Below, one piece after another: positions 21,691-34,453 of a stretch of 64,000 nucleotides of DNA. A program made the position numbers and the translations under genes. Each line of letters begins with the position of its first letter. Within the stretch, counting starts at the first letter, position 1. Source of the DNA: Talpa occidentalis (lineage: Eukaryota; Chordata; Mammalia; Eulipotyphla; Talpidae); the NCBI RefSeq assembly GCF_014898055.3, contig NW_023605083.1, forward strand, positions 92,715,483 to 92,779,482, written 5' to 3'. The notes under the pieces were generated by a model. That model was not told the origin of the DNA and ran no database searches. It saw only the letters and a program-made list of their open reading frames with translations.

Positions 21691-22300
21691 GCTAATATGA
21701 CTATAGGTTGTTGTCTATGTTCATAATGGAAGGAAACACTAAACTTCAATTACAGGTGAGTGAAAATAAAGATGTCACAGGCTTCCAGGCAAGAGTCTCT
21801 GCTCCTCAGAAGAAGGGTGACCAGGAAGAAAGGGAACGTGGGCTCCTCGGCTCTGATGTTGCCTCTTGATGTTCATAGGCAAGACCAAATGTAAGAAGGA
21901 GTCACTTTCCTGCCCACTCTCCTTCCCTAGTCCATAAATCCTCAAATCTACTCATTTTCTGGGAAGCTCCCTAAATCAGTGTTTCAATTTCTCATCCCGG
22001 TTCCCCATCTTAGTCTTCATGCCTTATCCATCTCTGGACATTTTAATGCTTTTTAGAATAATACTCCCAAGGAGGCTTGGGAGTTTCTAATCTTTCATAT
22101 CAGCCTTCTTGAATGACTTCAGAAGGGGAGCCCCTAAGCTCAGTTCCCCTGGAACAGGGGAGGTCCCAGTTGAAGGAGTGGTGCAGAGACGTTGAATAAA
22201 AACCCTGGGCAAAACCCAGCAGAAGGGCGCCCCTGAGACAAAGCACCTCCCTGTGCTAAGAACCACTGGCCTTGCTGGCTCATGGGGTCTGCTTAGAGAG
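21691..22300. other. Non-repetitive sequence
   Basis: No supported feature. Confidence 0.45.
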
Positions 22301-22304
22301 TGGA

Positions 22305-22385
22305 AAATAAAGGGTTAAGCTATGTAATCTCTCTGGACCTCAGTTTCTTCATCCATCCATAAAATGGGAGATGGGCCTCTCCATA
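22305..22385 (-). repeat. MIR SINE remnant, antisense
   Basis: tgtaatctctctggacctca, gtttcttcatcc and ataaaatgggagatg. Confidence 0.7.
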
Positions 22386-22485
22386 GTGGCACATTATGGG
22401 GTGGGTAGGCTTGAGTACATCCCCAAAACTAACCATCAGACGTGTTCAGAGGTCACTCCTGATTGACAATAAGAGCCCCAAAACA

Positions 22486-22772
22486 GGGCCTTCCTGGTGG
22501 CCTAGGAGATAAGTTTCAGCACTATCACCGTTATGACCTGAGTTTGATCCCCAGCCAGGGAGCTGACCCATATGACACAGCAGACCTCTCCTGTCTCTCC
22601 CATTGCTCTCTTCAGCAGTGTATTTTAGTAGATCTGCCTGTTCTGTTCCCTGTTCTGTCTCTGTTCCCTGTTCCTGATCCCTGCCTATTCTGTCTCTGCT
22701 GAGTTCTCTCACCTCCACACCTCTGGCCTAGACCCCAGTACTTCTATGCATGAATCAATAAATATTTTTAAA
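22486..22772 (+). mobile_element. tRNA-derived SINE, diverged
   Basis: gggccttcctggtgg, gatccccagccagggagctg, cctctcctgtctctccca, with an internal duplication around ctctgttccctgttc, and a gaatcaataaatattttta tail. Older than most copies. Confidence 0.88.
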
Positions 22773-25000
22773 CAATGAGTCCCAAGCCAATCCTGCCAGG
22801 GGACACTAGGAAGCAGTCGCACTGTTTGGAAATTATTGAAAGCCCAACGCACAGAATGACCACAGCTGCCCCCAGCCCTGTGTTTGAGACTCAGCCTGGG
22901 AGGAGCAGGTCAGAACTCAGCCCCAGATGCCCTTCTCATTCCTCTACTCTTTAATCAAGGCATCTGTCTAGAGCCTTTGGAGAGCCCCGTTCTCTCTTGG
23001 TCTCAGGGTCTCATGGATATTGACATCTGGGCCCCTCAACTCCTGTTTGACCCAGGAGGAATGAAGAATCCTTCCTGGTCATATCACCACCAATTGTCAG
23101 CAACAGAACATCTGCCCCAGCTGCAGTGGGTCCCCATGTGCAGCACCCCATTTTGCTTCCTGTCTAATCACTATGATGGGGGGGTGGCGGGGAGGGAGTG
23201 GATAGAGTGGGTAGACAGGTGTGGGGAAGCCAGATTCACAGAAGCACATGCTGGAAGTTACATACACCACCAAGATACAGATACAACACCTGCTCCCCTG
23301 GTTCCCTAAACCCGGCCCCTCCCCACAGCAGTGATTGAGGGTGGGGGGAGAAGGCAGCAAAAAGCAAGAGGCAGAGAGAAAAGAGATGATGCCCAGGAGG
23401 GAAAGGAATTATAGGGAGGAGACTTGAAGGGCAGGGTTGAGCAGAGATAACCCTAAAACGTCCTGACTCTGAGACAGATGAAAGGAGTTCAAAAACAAAA
23501 ACAAAAAAGCCAAAATGTACACCAGGGCCCCAATGTTTCCTGTTTTTCTAACAAATCACCAATGATTTCCAAGAAAAGCAAGCTATGCTGTGCTCAACCC
23601 TGGGCACAGCTGCATAATTTGCACATCTGGCCTATGCTTCGAGAGCACAGAGCACTGCCTGGGCACACCCAAAGGTGTGCACCTGAGGATGCTCTCTAGG
23701 GAGTCTCCTGCCGTAGTCACATCTGTGGCCTACACCCTCTACACAGTCAGTAAAATGGGAAAGCAGAAAGATGCCCAGGCTTTCACGGCCTATCAGAGGA
23801 TTTACAGGGATGAGCTTCCCCATGCCAGCTCTGTCTCTGAACTGCCTGAGAATTTCCAGGTAGGAGGGTGTGGGGGCTTTGGGGAGGCCCAGTGGGATCT
23901 GGTTCCTGAGATTCTGGGGGCACACTGCTCCAGAAGGGCGAGATACCCTGTGACATCACAAGTGGACCCCTGCCACCATCCCTCCCCTGCCCCATCTCAG
24001 CTTCTTTCCCTCTTGCTGCAGGGGACAGGGGCTGTTTCAAAAGCCCCTGAAGGATACACAAATCCTGGAGTGGAGGCTGAAGGCCCTGCCTCTTCTCATC
24101 TCTGCACCTGCTCCTGTCATGGCCTTCCCAGGAACTGACCACCTCCAGTAATCCACAGCTGCCCCCACCCTGTGCCCTTTTTCCTCCTACACCCATAGCC
24201 AGAGCCTCCTAAGCATTTCTCTGCCCAAGTTCTCATTGACATCCTGATGGCCAGGGTACTTAGAAAGGGCACCACCCTCCCTGCTGGCCCTTCCAGGATA
24301 GGGACTCAGGAGTTCTCTGTACAGAAAACTGACAAGCTCACTTCATCCACTGAGGCTGGCCATCATTCAGGCCTGCAGAGGCCCCACTTAGCCCTACTAG
24401 CACCCCCAACCCACCCAGAGGCAGGTTATGGCTGGGAGTCCTGGATGGAAGGAAGGCAGACAGAAATGCCTCAGCCTCCGTTTGCCTTTGGTCTTATTTC
24501 TATTTGTTGCTGTCTGCATGGGCAGATCCAATCCTTATTAGACAAACACACACACACACTTTTTTCTAAACCATGTGTGTTAGCTATAGGTTGTGGACAT
24601 CATAACAAGCAGGTCCTAAATATTAGATTGAACCATAATAAAATTAACAGACATCAGCAAGTTCATACAGTCTACCTAACACTTCAGTGAACACCCTTCC
24701 AGCACAAGGACACTCTTAGCCTGACAATATCACTATCACACCCACAAATGAACAGTAATCACGAAACACCAATATCTATGCCCCAGGGAACATGCTCCTG
24801 TAGAACAGTTGCTCTGTGCCTGGCTACCCACCATCTGTCCAAGGGGGACCTCATTTGTACAGGGGGTGGTAATGGGAGAAGGGAAGCCACTGGCCCCAAA
24901 CTCCCTACTCTGGTGGTTTATTCTGGAGGCTGCAAACAGACATCTGGAAACGCACCAAAGCCGAGTGATAACACAAAATGAGAATTCTTCACGGGGGAAA
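22773..25000. other. Non-repetitive, GC-moderate stretch
   Basis: The longest continuous piece without recognised repeats in the left half. Long frames exist (for example 23590-24138, plus) but show no domain, codon pattern or exon boundaries I can support. A short (CA)n lies at about 24546-24559. Confidence 0.45.
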
Positions 25001-25009
25001 AAGAAGGTA

Positions 25010-25515
25010 CCTTATGAGACTGTATTGGACAAAGATGAATACAATGTCTCCCACCCCACAGCCTCTTCTACAAGGCAGCTTTGCCACTCCCCCATTGAGA
25101 GGTGAAAACTAGCTCCCCTCCCCTTATACCTAGGTGGACTTGTGACTGCTTCAACCACCAGAGGACAGTGGAGGTGAAGCTGTGTGGTTTCCCAAGTTAG
25201 ATCAGTAAGGCATGTGGCTACTGTCTCATTTGCTAGCACACTTGCACTTGGAGCTCTGAGTTGTCACATAAGAAATTTAGCTATGCAGCTGGAGGCTGCC
25301 ATAGTGTGAGCAAGCCCAGGTCAAATGCAGAAGCCCCTTTAGGCACTCCAGTTCCAGTCCCCAGTGGCTCAAGTCTTTCCAGTTGAGGACAAGACATCAT
25401 TGACCAACCCACTGTGACCTGCCCCAAATGCTGGCCCACTGAATTGATGAACATGCTAAACTGGCTGTGGTTTTCTACAATCATTATGTTGGGTTGTTTG
25501 TTAGACAGCAATAGT
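25010..25515. repeat. Ancient interspersed repeat, class not assigned
   Basis: ctcccctccccttatacctag, ggcttgtgactgcttcaacc-like text and the end ttgtttgttagacagcaatag resemble a common mammalian repeat that I recall but cannot name safely (L1M 3' end or LTR type). Confidence 0.45.
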
Positions 25516-25756
25516 ATATAGAAGATGCATTATCTCGTGCAGACCCCACATGCCAACAGAGACCAGAAGTCACTGAATTGTGTGTTCAAAACAGCCCAGG
25601 TAGGACAGTTAGAAATAAATTTGATCAGAGATGGATGTCACCCACCGGGTAGTTAAGATAATTGCAGCAATTCAGAGTAAAAGGGGCCTTATAGGTTGTC
25701 CAACCTAAGTTCATTTACTCAAATAAAAATCTCCTTATCCAGTGAATATGACCTCA

Positions 25757-26425
25757 GTCTCCTAAAAATGGAGCTACCACATGACCCAGCAATTCCACTA
25801 CTAGGTATCTACCCAAAGGAAAACAAAAACATTGATTCAAAAGAGCACCTGTACCACTATGTTTATTGCAGTATTATTTACAATAGGTAAAACCTTGAAA
25901 CAACCCAAATGCCCAAAAATAGATGACTAGATCAAGAAGATGTGGCATATATACACCATGGAATATTATTCAGCAACCAAAAAAGATAAACTCATGCCAT
26001 TTGCAGAAATGTGGATGGAACTAGAAGGAATTATGCTCAGTGAAATAAGCCAGATGGAAAAAAGAAAATATAGGATGGTTTCACTTATAACAGGAATATA
26101 GGGGAACCAAATAAGACATCAGTGTAAAAAAAATAACAGTACAAAACACAACAAAGCAAAAATGGACAATTATAAATCAGAGACATCCTGCAGGGGAGGA
26201 GGAAGGAGAGGGTTCAGGGGTGGGAGGGAGGAACACAGGGGACTGAGGTGATGGTGCACGGGTGCACTGGTGAAGAAAACTGTATGAGGACTACACCTGA
26301 GGGAGTGGGGGGAAGAATTATTGTTTAACAATGATGTAAAAGTGATTTTTTAAATTAATATAAAAAATAAAAAACTCTGAAGATTAAAAATAAATAGATA
26401 AATAGATAGAAAAATAAATAAAAAG
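25757..26425 (+). mobile_element. 5'-truncated L1 3' end
   Basis: gagctaccacatgacccagc, tgtggcatatatacaccatg, aatattattcagcaacc and atggatggaactagaaggaa are L1 ORF2 C-terminal sequence. A 3' UTR with a G-rich run and taaatagataaatagataga tail follows. It is related to, but not the same subfamily as, the 6.3-kb L1. Confidence 0.88.
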
Positions 26426-26639
26426 AACGGTTGTCCTCCTGCAAAATATGGATCAAAGGTGGTTTATTTCATCAAAAGCAAACGTGCATTCAGGATCTAT
26501 CATCTGAGGAATTTGCTAGGCACTGAGGGCCCAGGAATCTCCAGGCGTTCATGGTCAGAAGGGAAGACAAGCCTCTGAGCAGGCATATGCAATGGGGTAG
26601 AGCAGTAACAGACAAAAATACAAAAGAGACAGACAACCC

Positions 26640-27030
26640 AACAGAAAAAAAGGCAAAAGATTTGACTATTCCCTCTACATAAGGGGATCTCCAAACGGCC
26701 AATAAACACAACAAGGTGCTCAATTTCATTAGTCATAGAGAGTGCAAATTAAAACCACAATTCAATGCCACAAGTACTAGAATGGCTAAAATAAAAAGCT
26801 AGAAAACACTGTGAGATAGTGAAGCAACCTGAACCCTCACAGCTGCAGATGGGGATGTAAACAGATATGACCAATTTCCAAAGGGAAAGCTGTTCAGCAA
26901 TGCCTATGAGTGCGTACCCCAAGCAGGCACCGTAACAGAGCAAGTCCACTCCTAGGTGTGTACTCAAAGGACACCTACCTGGACCCTCACAGCAGCATCA
27001 TTCAAAATAACCTTCAAACTAGACCCTACC
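26640..27030 (+). mobile_element. Old L1 ORF2 end fragment
   Basis: ggatctccaaacggccaata, gtgcaaattaaaaccacaat and caagtccactcctaggtgtg are diverged L1 sequence. Confidence 0.7.
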
Positions 27031-27720
27031 CAATGGGTTAGCTGGCCCCGTGGGGGTGAATATAAAACAAGAGCAATAGAAACTTGGAGGAGGGAAAAGG
27101 TCAATTAACCAAGCCTCCCCAAGAGGGTAACTCCTGAGATAAGTCTTCAAGACAGAGAAGCTGCCCTGCGAATTCAGACAAGGTAGTGGGAAAATGGACA
27201 GAGCAAGAGATGTAGAACAGCATAGTTTCTTTAGGGAAGAGCCACCAAAGGATAGAGTCTGATATGGATCATACTGGAAGATGAAGCTGCCTGGGCTGGG
27301 TGACAGTGTAAATGGCCTTATATGCCAAACTAACTGCTTAAGGATCTACTGCAGGGCCATGTGGAGCCATTGCCAAAGTGGATGACAAATCGTCTTGGGA
27401 TAAGACCACAACAGCAAGAAGAAAGGAGCAGACATGCTGGTGGGGAAGGAGGGTTAGAGATAGAGGGCTTGAAGTTAGTCTGGAGCTGGCTGCTTAAAAT
27501 GAGTTGAGGATTGAATGTGAGGATAAATTCATCTCAGTCATAAAGAAACCCAAAGTTGTGAAAGGGAACTGCTACTGATAACCTTTTGAAGAATCAGAGA
27601 AAATGAAAGATGAACAAAGAGACATAAGGAAAGAGAAGAACTCTAGAAAAAGTTGTCCCAGTTTGGATAAACATTAGAAAGGCAGACTATTAGAAACTCC
27701 AGTGTCTGAGCACACCGGTC
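27031..27720. other. Non-repetitive or ancient-repeat sequence
   Basis: No gene. Around 27110-27230 the text (ctgagataagtcttcaag) resembles the unclassified repeat near 360-540. Confidence 0.4.
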
Positions 27721-27737
27721 ACCTAGCAATATTTTCT

Positions 27738-27867
27738 TTTCTTTTTTTAAAGATTTATTTTATTTATACAAGAACCAGGGTACAGAGCAGATGCGTGGGA
27801 GGGTGAGAGGATTCACCAGAGACAGCAGGGAACAGAATAGGCAGACTGACGAAATACACTGCTGATA
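27738..27867 (-). mobile_element. 5'-truncated tRNA-derived SINE, antisense
   Basis: Only the 3' half of the SINE is present (tail through to aaatacactgctga, which is the reverse complement of the mid-body). A 17-bp duplication, acctagcaatattttct, lies at 27721-27737 and 27868-27884, so truncation occurred at insertion. Confidence 0.93.
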
Positions 27868-28189
27868 ACCTAGCAATATTTTCTATACATCATGAAGAAT
27901 CAGTTCATGAACACTTGGGAAATGTACCAAGGACCACTAGCGTTTAGAATGGATCCACTCACAAGTAATACAAGAAAATACCACAAAAACAGCTTTTAAA
28001 ATAGAATTTAAGAAAATTCTTCTGTAGTCTCAACACAATGCAGAAAAATGTAAATTGAATGAATACGCTGATGGCTGGATTCACCATATGCTTAATAACT
28101 TCACCAAAAGGAGTGAAAGGAGTGAGGTCGCTTCAGGAATAAGGGCATCTGCCCTAGAATGCCAGACAACTCTACTTTTAGTCCTTGAG

Positions 28190-28595
28190 AGTTTACCAGT
28201 TTTTAAATTGTGGTAAAATTCATCACTTCAAGAATCATTAAATACATTCACATTCATTTTGGTATGCAATAATCCCCACCATCTGCCTGCAGAACTTCTT
28301 CAGCTTCCCAACTGACATCCCACATCCATCAAACACCAATTCCCAATTCCCCTTTTCCCCTAGTCCTTAGTAACCACCATTCTACTTTCTGTCTCCATGA
28401 GTTTGACTATTCTAGAGATCTCATATAATTATTTGTCCTTTTGTGACTGATTTAGCATTTGTAGCCTGTGGCAGGATTTCCTTTCTTTTAAAGGCTAAAT
28501 AATCACATTTTATTTACTCATTCATCTGTAGACAGACATTTATTTGGGCTGACTCCACCATTTGGCACAGTCTTTCATTTTTAATATCAATTTTT
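28190..28595 (-). mobile_element. Old L1 3' UTR, antisense
   Basis: ttgtggtaaaattcatcact, gtaaccaccattctactttc, tgtctccatgagtttgacta and cattcatctgtagacagaca are standard reverse-complement L1M 3' sequence. Confidence 0.8.
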
Positions 28596-28599
28596 AATA

Positions 28600-29160
28600 A
28601 GGCCTGGAAGGCACGCTTACTATACAAGTGAAGGAATGAAGAATATGTATATATGACAGTGAAGATTCAGAAAAATCTCAAGCTGGTAAAGGTCAAATGT
28701 GGATGAGACTCATTACTGTCCTTCCATATCCATTCTCCCTTCTTCTATAGTAATACAATTTTTAGAAATTGTAGATTACATTTTCCAGATTCTCTTGCAG
28801 CTAAATATGACAATATGATGATATTCTGTCGAATATAATATCAGTGTGCATTAATGACTGCAATTTCTAAACACTGTTTTAAATGGAAGAGGTACACCTC
28901 TTTCAGCCTCCTCTTAGCTGGCATGCAGATGTGATGGCAATTATTAGAGAAGCCATTATGGGCCATGAGAATAAAGACATGTTGAGGAACATGGAGCAAC
29001 AAGCTAGAAGGAGTGTAGGTTCCTAATCTATGAAACTATCATGTCAAGTCTGATTCACTTATTCTTAGACCTGTACATGACAGAGTAATAAACCTCTTTC
29101 TTGCTTAAGCCACTACTATTTTGGATCTCTCCGCTATAACAGAGAAGCCTAATATTTCAG
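28600..29160. repeat. Ancient interspersed repeat, class not assigned
   Basis: ttgtagattacattttccag, tctcttgcagctaaatatg, ggagcaacaagctagaagga, cttgcttaagccactactat match a widespread mammalian repeat type. I do not assign the class. Confidence 0.5.
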
Positions 29161-29410
29161 TCAAGACTAGTCATCTAAGAAGCAAGACAACACTTTTGTT
29201 GTCTGTTAATGTGTCATTTAGATATAACTGGTGGGATTTCCCCCAAATTTGTGGAGTATGTTTGATGACCTGACCTTAAATAGAGACCTTGTGGTATATC
29301 CAAAATTCCCTTGTAAGGGGACATCTCACAAAAGCTGAAGTCAGAAGGAGTGTACATTCTCCACATGATACATCAGCAAGGATTGAGTTATTTAAAGGTC
29401 AGACATTCTT

Positions 29411-29672
29411 TTTTTTTTTAAAGATTTATTTATCTATGCATACAAGAACTGGGGCACAGGCCAGAGGTGTGGGGGGTGAGAGGACTCACCAGAGATAGAG
29501 TGGGAAACAGAACAGGCCGACTGAGTGAAACACTGAGGGGAGCAGCAGGCGACTCAGGAGAGGTCTGCTGCACCATGTGGGTAGCTCCCTGGCCGGAGAT
29601 CGAATACATGCTGCCATGGCTGTGGATTGCTTCATAGGTTGTATCTTAACCCCTGCACCATCAGGGAGGCCC
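29411..29672 (-). mobile_element. tRNA-derived SINE, antisense
   Basis: tttaaagatttatttatcta through accatcagggaggccc. Perfect 17-bp duplication aaaggtcagacattctt at 29394-29410 and 29673-29689. Confidence 0.95.
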
Positions 29673-29689
29673 AAAGGTCAGACATTCTT

Positions 29690-30192
29690 CAGAGAAAAAT
29701 GGGTTGGCCAGCTAGTACTAAAGCAATTCAAGTTGAGAGGGTACTGTTTTGGTATATGAAGTAGAGATTATCGCTTACTGGGCAACAAGAAGGTACCTTG
29801 AGATGAAAGTTGGGCATTACAAAACTTTTCTTTCTTAAACAAGATCAAATAACTCAGTGAAAAATAGTGTTGCCAAGGAAACGCTAAGGAGACAATAGAA
29901 ATATTACTGGTTATTTGATGAAAAGGCAGAGGATTTTTAGGGCAGTGAAAATACTATCTAGTATGATAATAGCAAACATGAGGCATTATACATTTGTCCA
30001 AATCCATACAATGTACACCCAGAATAAACTCTAAAGTAAACTATGGACTTTGGTTGATTAGAATGTGTTCATAATTGGTTAATTATTATATGTTCATTAT
30101 TGGTTAAATGATGTTAATGGGGGAGGCTGTTGCATCAGAGTCATGCCTGATGTTTTTCTCCCCTTGCACTTAACAGCAAACTTTACAAAATC
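29690..30192. other. Non-repetitive sequence
   Basis: No supported feature. A short near-repeat, gttcataattggttaattat and gttcattattggttaaatg, lies at 30067-30108. Confidence 0.45.
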
Positions 30193-30464
30193 GGGCCTCC
30201 TCAATGGCACAAGGGGTTAAGACACAATCTATGAAGCTATCCACAGCCTCTGCAGCACGAGTTCAATCCCCAGCCAGGGAGGTACCCACAAGGTGCAGCA
30301 GACCTCTCCTGACTCGCCTGCTGCTCCCCTCAGCAGTGTGTTTCACTCAGTCTGCCTGTTCTGTTCCCCACTCTGTCTCTGGTGAATCCTTTCACCCCCC
30401 ACACCTCTGGCCTGTACCCAGTTCTTGTATGCATAAATAAATAAATAAATAAATCTTTAAAAAA
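30193..30464 (+). mobile_element. tRNA-derived SINE
   Basis: gggcctcctcaatggcacaa, gttcaatccccagccaggg, cctgttctgttccccac, cttgtatgcataaataaat. Target duplication not clear. Confidence 0.9.
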
Positions 30465-31054
30465 CAACAACAACAAAAATAAAACTAATACCATGACACA
30501 GTGGCCTGCCAGCTAGTATGCTGATGTCACAGGAATCCTTTGGGACTCTGTTCTACAGCTGGGCAGCTCATGTTCTGCCTCCTTTCTCTGCTGGGTTCAG
30601 AGAAAGAATCACAAGAAAACTACCTCAGGTTGTTGGAAGTCAGGTGGTGAAGGCAAGACTCAATTTTGGATCACCCACCCATGGACTGCCCCTTCACTGG
30701 GGCCTGGGGCCAAGAGTGTCTGAGGCAATTTCCCACATCTTTGCAGATGCTTGTATAGGGGCCCAGAGATAGCAAGGGACATAAGCTGTGTTCTTCTGGG
30801 TGCTGTGGCAGTAATTTCAGGCAAGTGGGTGGGTGCCTCAGGGCGGCCATTCCCCTTTGAGGAGGCAGGTAGGTCAGTCTCAGCCTCCGTGGCTCATTTC
30901 ACAGGTGCATGTGGAGAGGGATCACTCTCCATCTTGGATGAACTCAGAATCAGAATGGTTTCTTCCCCTGGGAGTCCTTTACACTGCTCTTTCCTTCCCC
31001 TAGAAAGCCTCCTTTATCTACGAAGTTTAACTCCCCTTCAAGAAAAGTGAAAGT
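30465..31054. other. Non-repetitive sequence
   Basis: No supported feature. Confidence 0.45.
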
Positions 31055-31383
31055 GGGCCTCCCTGGTGGCGCAGCAGTTGAGCGCTGGGTTGTGAAGCTG
31101 CCTGCAGCCTCTGCGGCGCCGGTTCGATCCCCAGCTGCTCCCCGGCCACCGGAGGAGGGTCCCGCATGGCGCGCAGACCTCTCCTGCCGCCCGCTGCTCC
31201 CCTCAGCAGTGTACTTCAGTCCCTCTGCCTGCTCTGCTCCCCGCTCTGGCTCTGGTGAATTCTCTCACCGTCCCGCGCTTCTGACTGTACCCAGTGCATG
31301 TATAAACAAACAAACAAACAAATAAATAAATAAAACATGCCTCTATAAAAAATAAATAAAAATAAATTTAAAAAAAAAAAAAA
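31055..31383 (+). mobile_element. tRNA-derived SINE, GC-rich subfamily, with 3' extension
   Basis: Nearly identical to the copy at 5468, including aaacatgcctctat after the AAAT tail. Duplication aagaaaagtgaaag at about 31040-31053 and 31384-31397. A box tggcgcagcagttgag and B box ggttcgatccc are intact. Confidence 0.95.
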
Positions 31384-33720
31384 AAGAAAAGTGAAAGAAA
31401 AAAGACTTGTCCTTGACCCATACACCCGCTTAGTAGTAACAGAAAGTAATTTCTTTGTGCTCTAAAGGGTTCCATGTTCAACTAATGGGGTCACATTTGT
31501 GAAAAACATTTTGCAAGCTGCGAAAGACAATATGCAAATTAATAATTATTGGTAGCAATACTTTATTTTCTCCCCATTTAAAAGCTGAATTCTATATCTC
31601 CCTGATCTCTTCCAGAGTCAATATGGCCTGGTGCCCCCTGGGGATGCCTGAAGAATCCCGGGAAATCCTCTCAGCATTTCTTTGCCCCACTCACCCGCCC
31701 CAAAAGCACAGCTCTGGGTTGCCCCACAGCCAGCAGGGTAGGCGGGACAGGAAGCCCCTCTGCCTTGTAAACACCATGTTGCAAGCAGACACTTCCCCAG
31801 GCTCTGTTAATGCAGCTCTGAGGGTGGCTCTGGGGGTGGTTCCCCAGGGCTTCCCCTGCTCTCAGACTTCACCAACTTCTTGTCTTAAATAGGACTAACC
31901 TGGAGGATAGGAACATAATTCCCAAGGGGTGGGTCTCAGCAGAAGCAGTTTCTCAGGGGTTCTTGGGGCCTGAAGAAACCCAGAGGAGACCTCCTTACTA
32001 GAGGCCAAAGACAGATATTCACAGGCCAGTGAGATGCACCCCACCCTGCCAGGATGCAGTTCCTGGGGAACTAACCTCACAAAGATCTCAGATAGAGGTA
32101 GCCCCATCTATCAGTTTGTCAGTCATAGAAGTGTGAGGCCCAGGCCTCCACTATGTTGGCCACTCAACCAGGTAAACACTAACCAACACCACCAAACGCT
32201 GTGCCTGTGAGGTGCTGGTGAGTCAGAAAGGCAGGGGGGTTTCCCCATCAGGAGGGGAATGAAAGAGACAAGAACATGGTTACGTTTTGGGGGAACTGAG
32301 GCAGTCTCGCTGGAGGAGAGGGTGAGGATTCATGGAGAAGACCAAGGACTATGGACTTTCCCTCTGCTAGAGCAACAGCAGAGTCTTCAGAACATGGTGA
32401 CAAAGAAGTCTCCATAAGAAGAATCTCCTCATGAAGCAAGGAACAGTCTGTAGCCTGGAAGGCGCATGAGCAGGCATACGGTCACAAAAGCTGAATTGGG
32501 AGGAGAGAGAATGATGAGGAAGTGAAAGAAGCAAGAACCTGGTGGAAAGGAAGCAGTGGAGAACAGGAAGATGGAGTGAGCTTTCAGCAATGACTCCAAT
32601 GTTTCAAGACCAGGAGTTTATTTTCACCAGAGACAAAAAATGCGGAAGTCCACAGAGGAAGCCTATTTGGTGGATTAAGAGTTGGGCCCTAAACATGTGC
32701 TGAAGTTGAAAATAACCATGGAAGACTAGGAATCGAGAGTTTGCGTGAGAGAGACAAGCCTATGGCCCGCACAGGAATGCAGGGAGGTACGTGTAATAAG
32801 AGGAAACAGGTGAGCGTGTTGGCATCAAAGGCCATAGAATGTTCCAAGAGAGATGCAGATTGGAAAGAAGCTGTTGGAATTTGCCAGTATGAAGCAACCA
32901 AGGACCTCAGAGGAAGCCGTCTGGTAGAGGAGCCTGGGTAGAGGGGGGCAAGGTGCCACTGAGGAATGGAGAATCTGTTGTCCCTGGAGTCCTGCAGAGT
33001 TGGGTGCCATGAGGGTAGGGGCAGGTCCCGCCTCTGCTCAGCTCCTCAGAGCAGCTCCTATACTTCGACTCTTGGAGAGCTGACTTTGAAAATTCATAGG
33101 ATGTCAGAATAATGGAGTCTGTTTAATCCAGGAAGGAAAGGCTCTGAGAGGTGAGCCAAAGAGCAGGGGATAGTTAGGGTTAGCAACCACGTCTCCTATT
33201 CCCATCCAATAGTCTAAACACCACACCGCCGCCCCTCTGTTCTCTAAAGGAAGCCAAAGAAAGCTCTGAGCTTTTAGTTTTCTCAGAATGAAACTCTCAA
33301 GATGTCAGTACAAAAGTGAATGTAAAGTACAAAGGCCTATGACACATTGACTTAAAAACCCCAATAACAAAAGGCCATTGATTCCCAGATCAACCTGGAG
33401 GTGGGATAAGTTGGCCCTGAGAGTTTACCTGGAATTGCCACTCAGGAAATTAATTCTGAAGTGGGTCTCAATTTATTTATTTCAGCAGGAGCCAAGAATA
33501 AGGGCACTGCCCACCATCACCCCAAGCCCATGGGCTCCAGCACAGAATGTGGGTGAGGCTCCAGGGTCTCTCACCATGGATGGCTGAGGTTTTTTAATCA
33601 CCAAGTGCCCTTGCTCTGCAGGAACAGACTGTGAAGCAGGACTGTGGGATTTGTGAGGGAACTGGCCAGCTTTGGGATCTGTTTATTCAAGACCACTGAA
33701 ATTCTTAAATTCACATTATG
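31384..33720. other. Non-repetitive sequence
   Basis: Long repeat-poor stretch within or beyond PIK3R5 intron 1. No exon or RNA gene recognised. Confidence 0.45.
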
Positions 33721-33834
33721 TTCACAGAACAACCAATTTTCATACAACCAGTCAGACATGACCACTTAGCAGAGAGACTTACAAATGGAGCCATATGAGC
33801 CTCCATTCTCATGACTACATTTCTACATCTGACA

Positions 33835-34090
33835 TGTTTTTTCCTTGAATACTTCCTCTGACGGGGAACTCACTACCACAATTCCATTGTTGATCAGCTC
33901 TGAATTTCTCCAAGATCGTCCCTGTAGCAGACTGAAGTTTACTTCCTTACAGTGTCCTTCATTGGCCCCTTTTCCCTTCTGGAGGATGTGCCCCATCCTG
34001 GAGGTGCAAGCCTTCATCTCTTCCAAAGGTGGCTACCTGTCAAACATCTAAAGATAGCTATTACTTCTTCTTTGTGTTTTCTTCTCAGAG
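33835..34090 (+). repeat. Ancient LINE-like fragment (CR1/L3 type possible)
   Basis: ggggaactcactaccacaat, tccattgttgatcagctctg, cagactgaagtttacttcct and a degenerate kinase-free tail resemble a known ancient repeat. The class is uncertain. Confidence 0.4.
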
Positions 34091-34112
34091 GAAAATATCA
34101 CCACTTCTTTAC

Positions 34113-34259
34113 AAATGCTCAGACCTCAAACTCAGTGACATGTTTGCAGAGACCTCCTGGTTCTAGGAAGACAACTTGGGATAGGAAAGAATGATGTGGG
34201 GGGCTGAAAGGTGACTTCCTAGAGGATACAGAAAAATCAGGGTTTCTTAACCCTGCAAG
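34113..34259 (+). repeat. Dispersed duplication, copy 1
   Basis: atgctcagacctcaaactca, cagagacctcctggttctag and gggtttcttaaccctgcaag align along about 147 bp with 36167-36313 in the same orientation. Confidence 0.8.
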
Positions 34260-34453
34260 GCGTCATCACCAGCTTGGTTAGCTCTCTGGATATAAAGTGG
34301 TTTATCAACTGCCCTACTAAATGTAGCACCTGTAGTGGAACTGCACTCCGAAGGGATCTAACCACCTCAATGTAGAAATGGGCCTGCCTGGTAGCTTATG
34401 GGCACATAAAGTAAGGACTTAGGGGAACTGGAGGCTGACAATTGGATGCTAAG

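Noticed and set aside
23590..24138. 182-codon plus-strand frame
   Set aside because: No recognisable motif, no coding-type codon pattern, and opposite-strand frames of similar length overlap it.
30204..30440. Repeated 60-95 codon frames containing CSPQQC or LLPSAV and similar words at many sites
   Set aside because: All are translations of the tRNA-derived SINE body; they are not genes.
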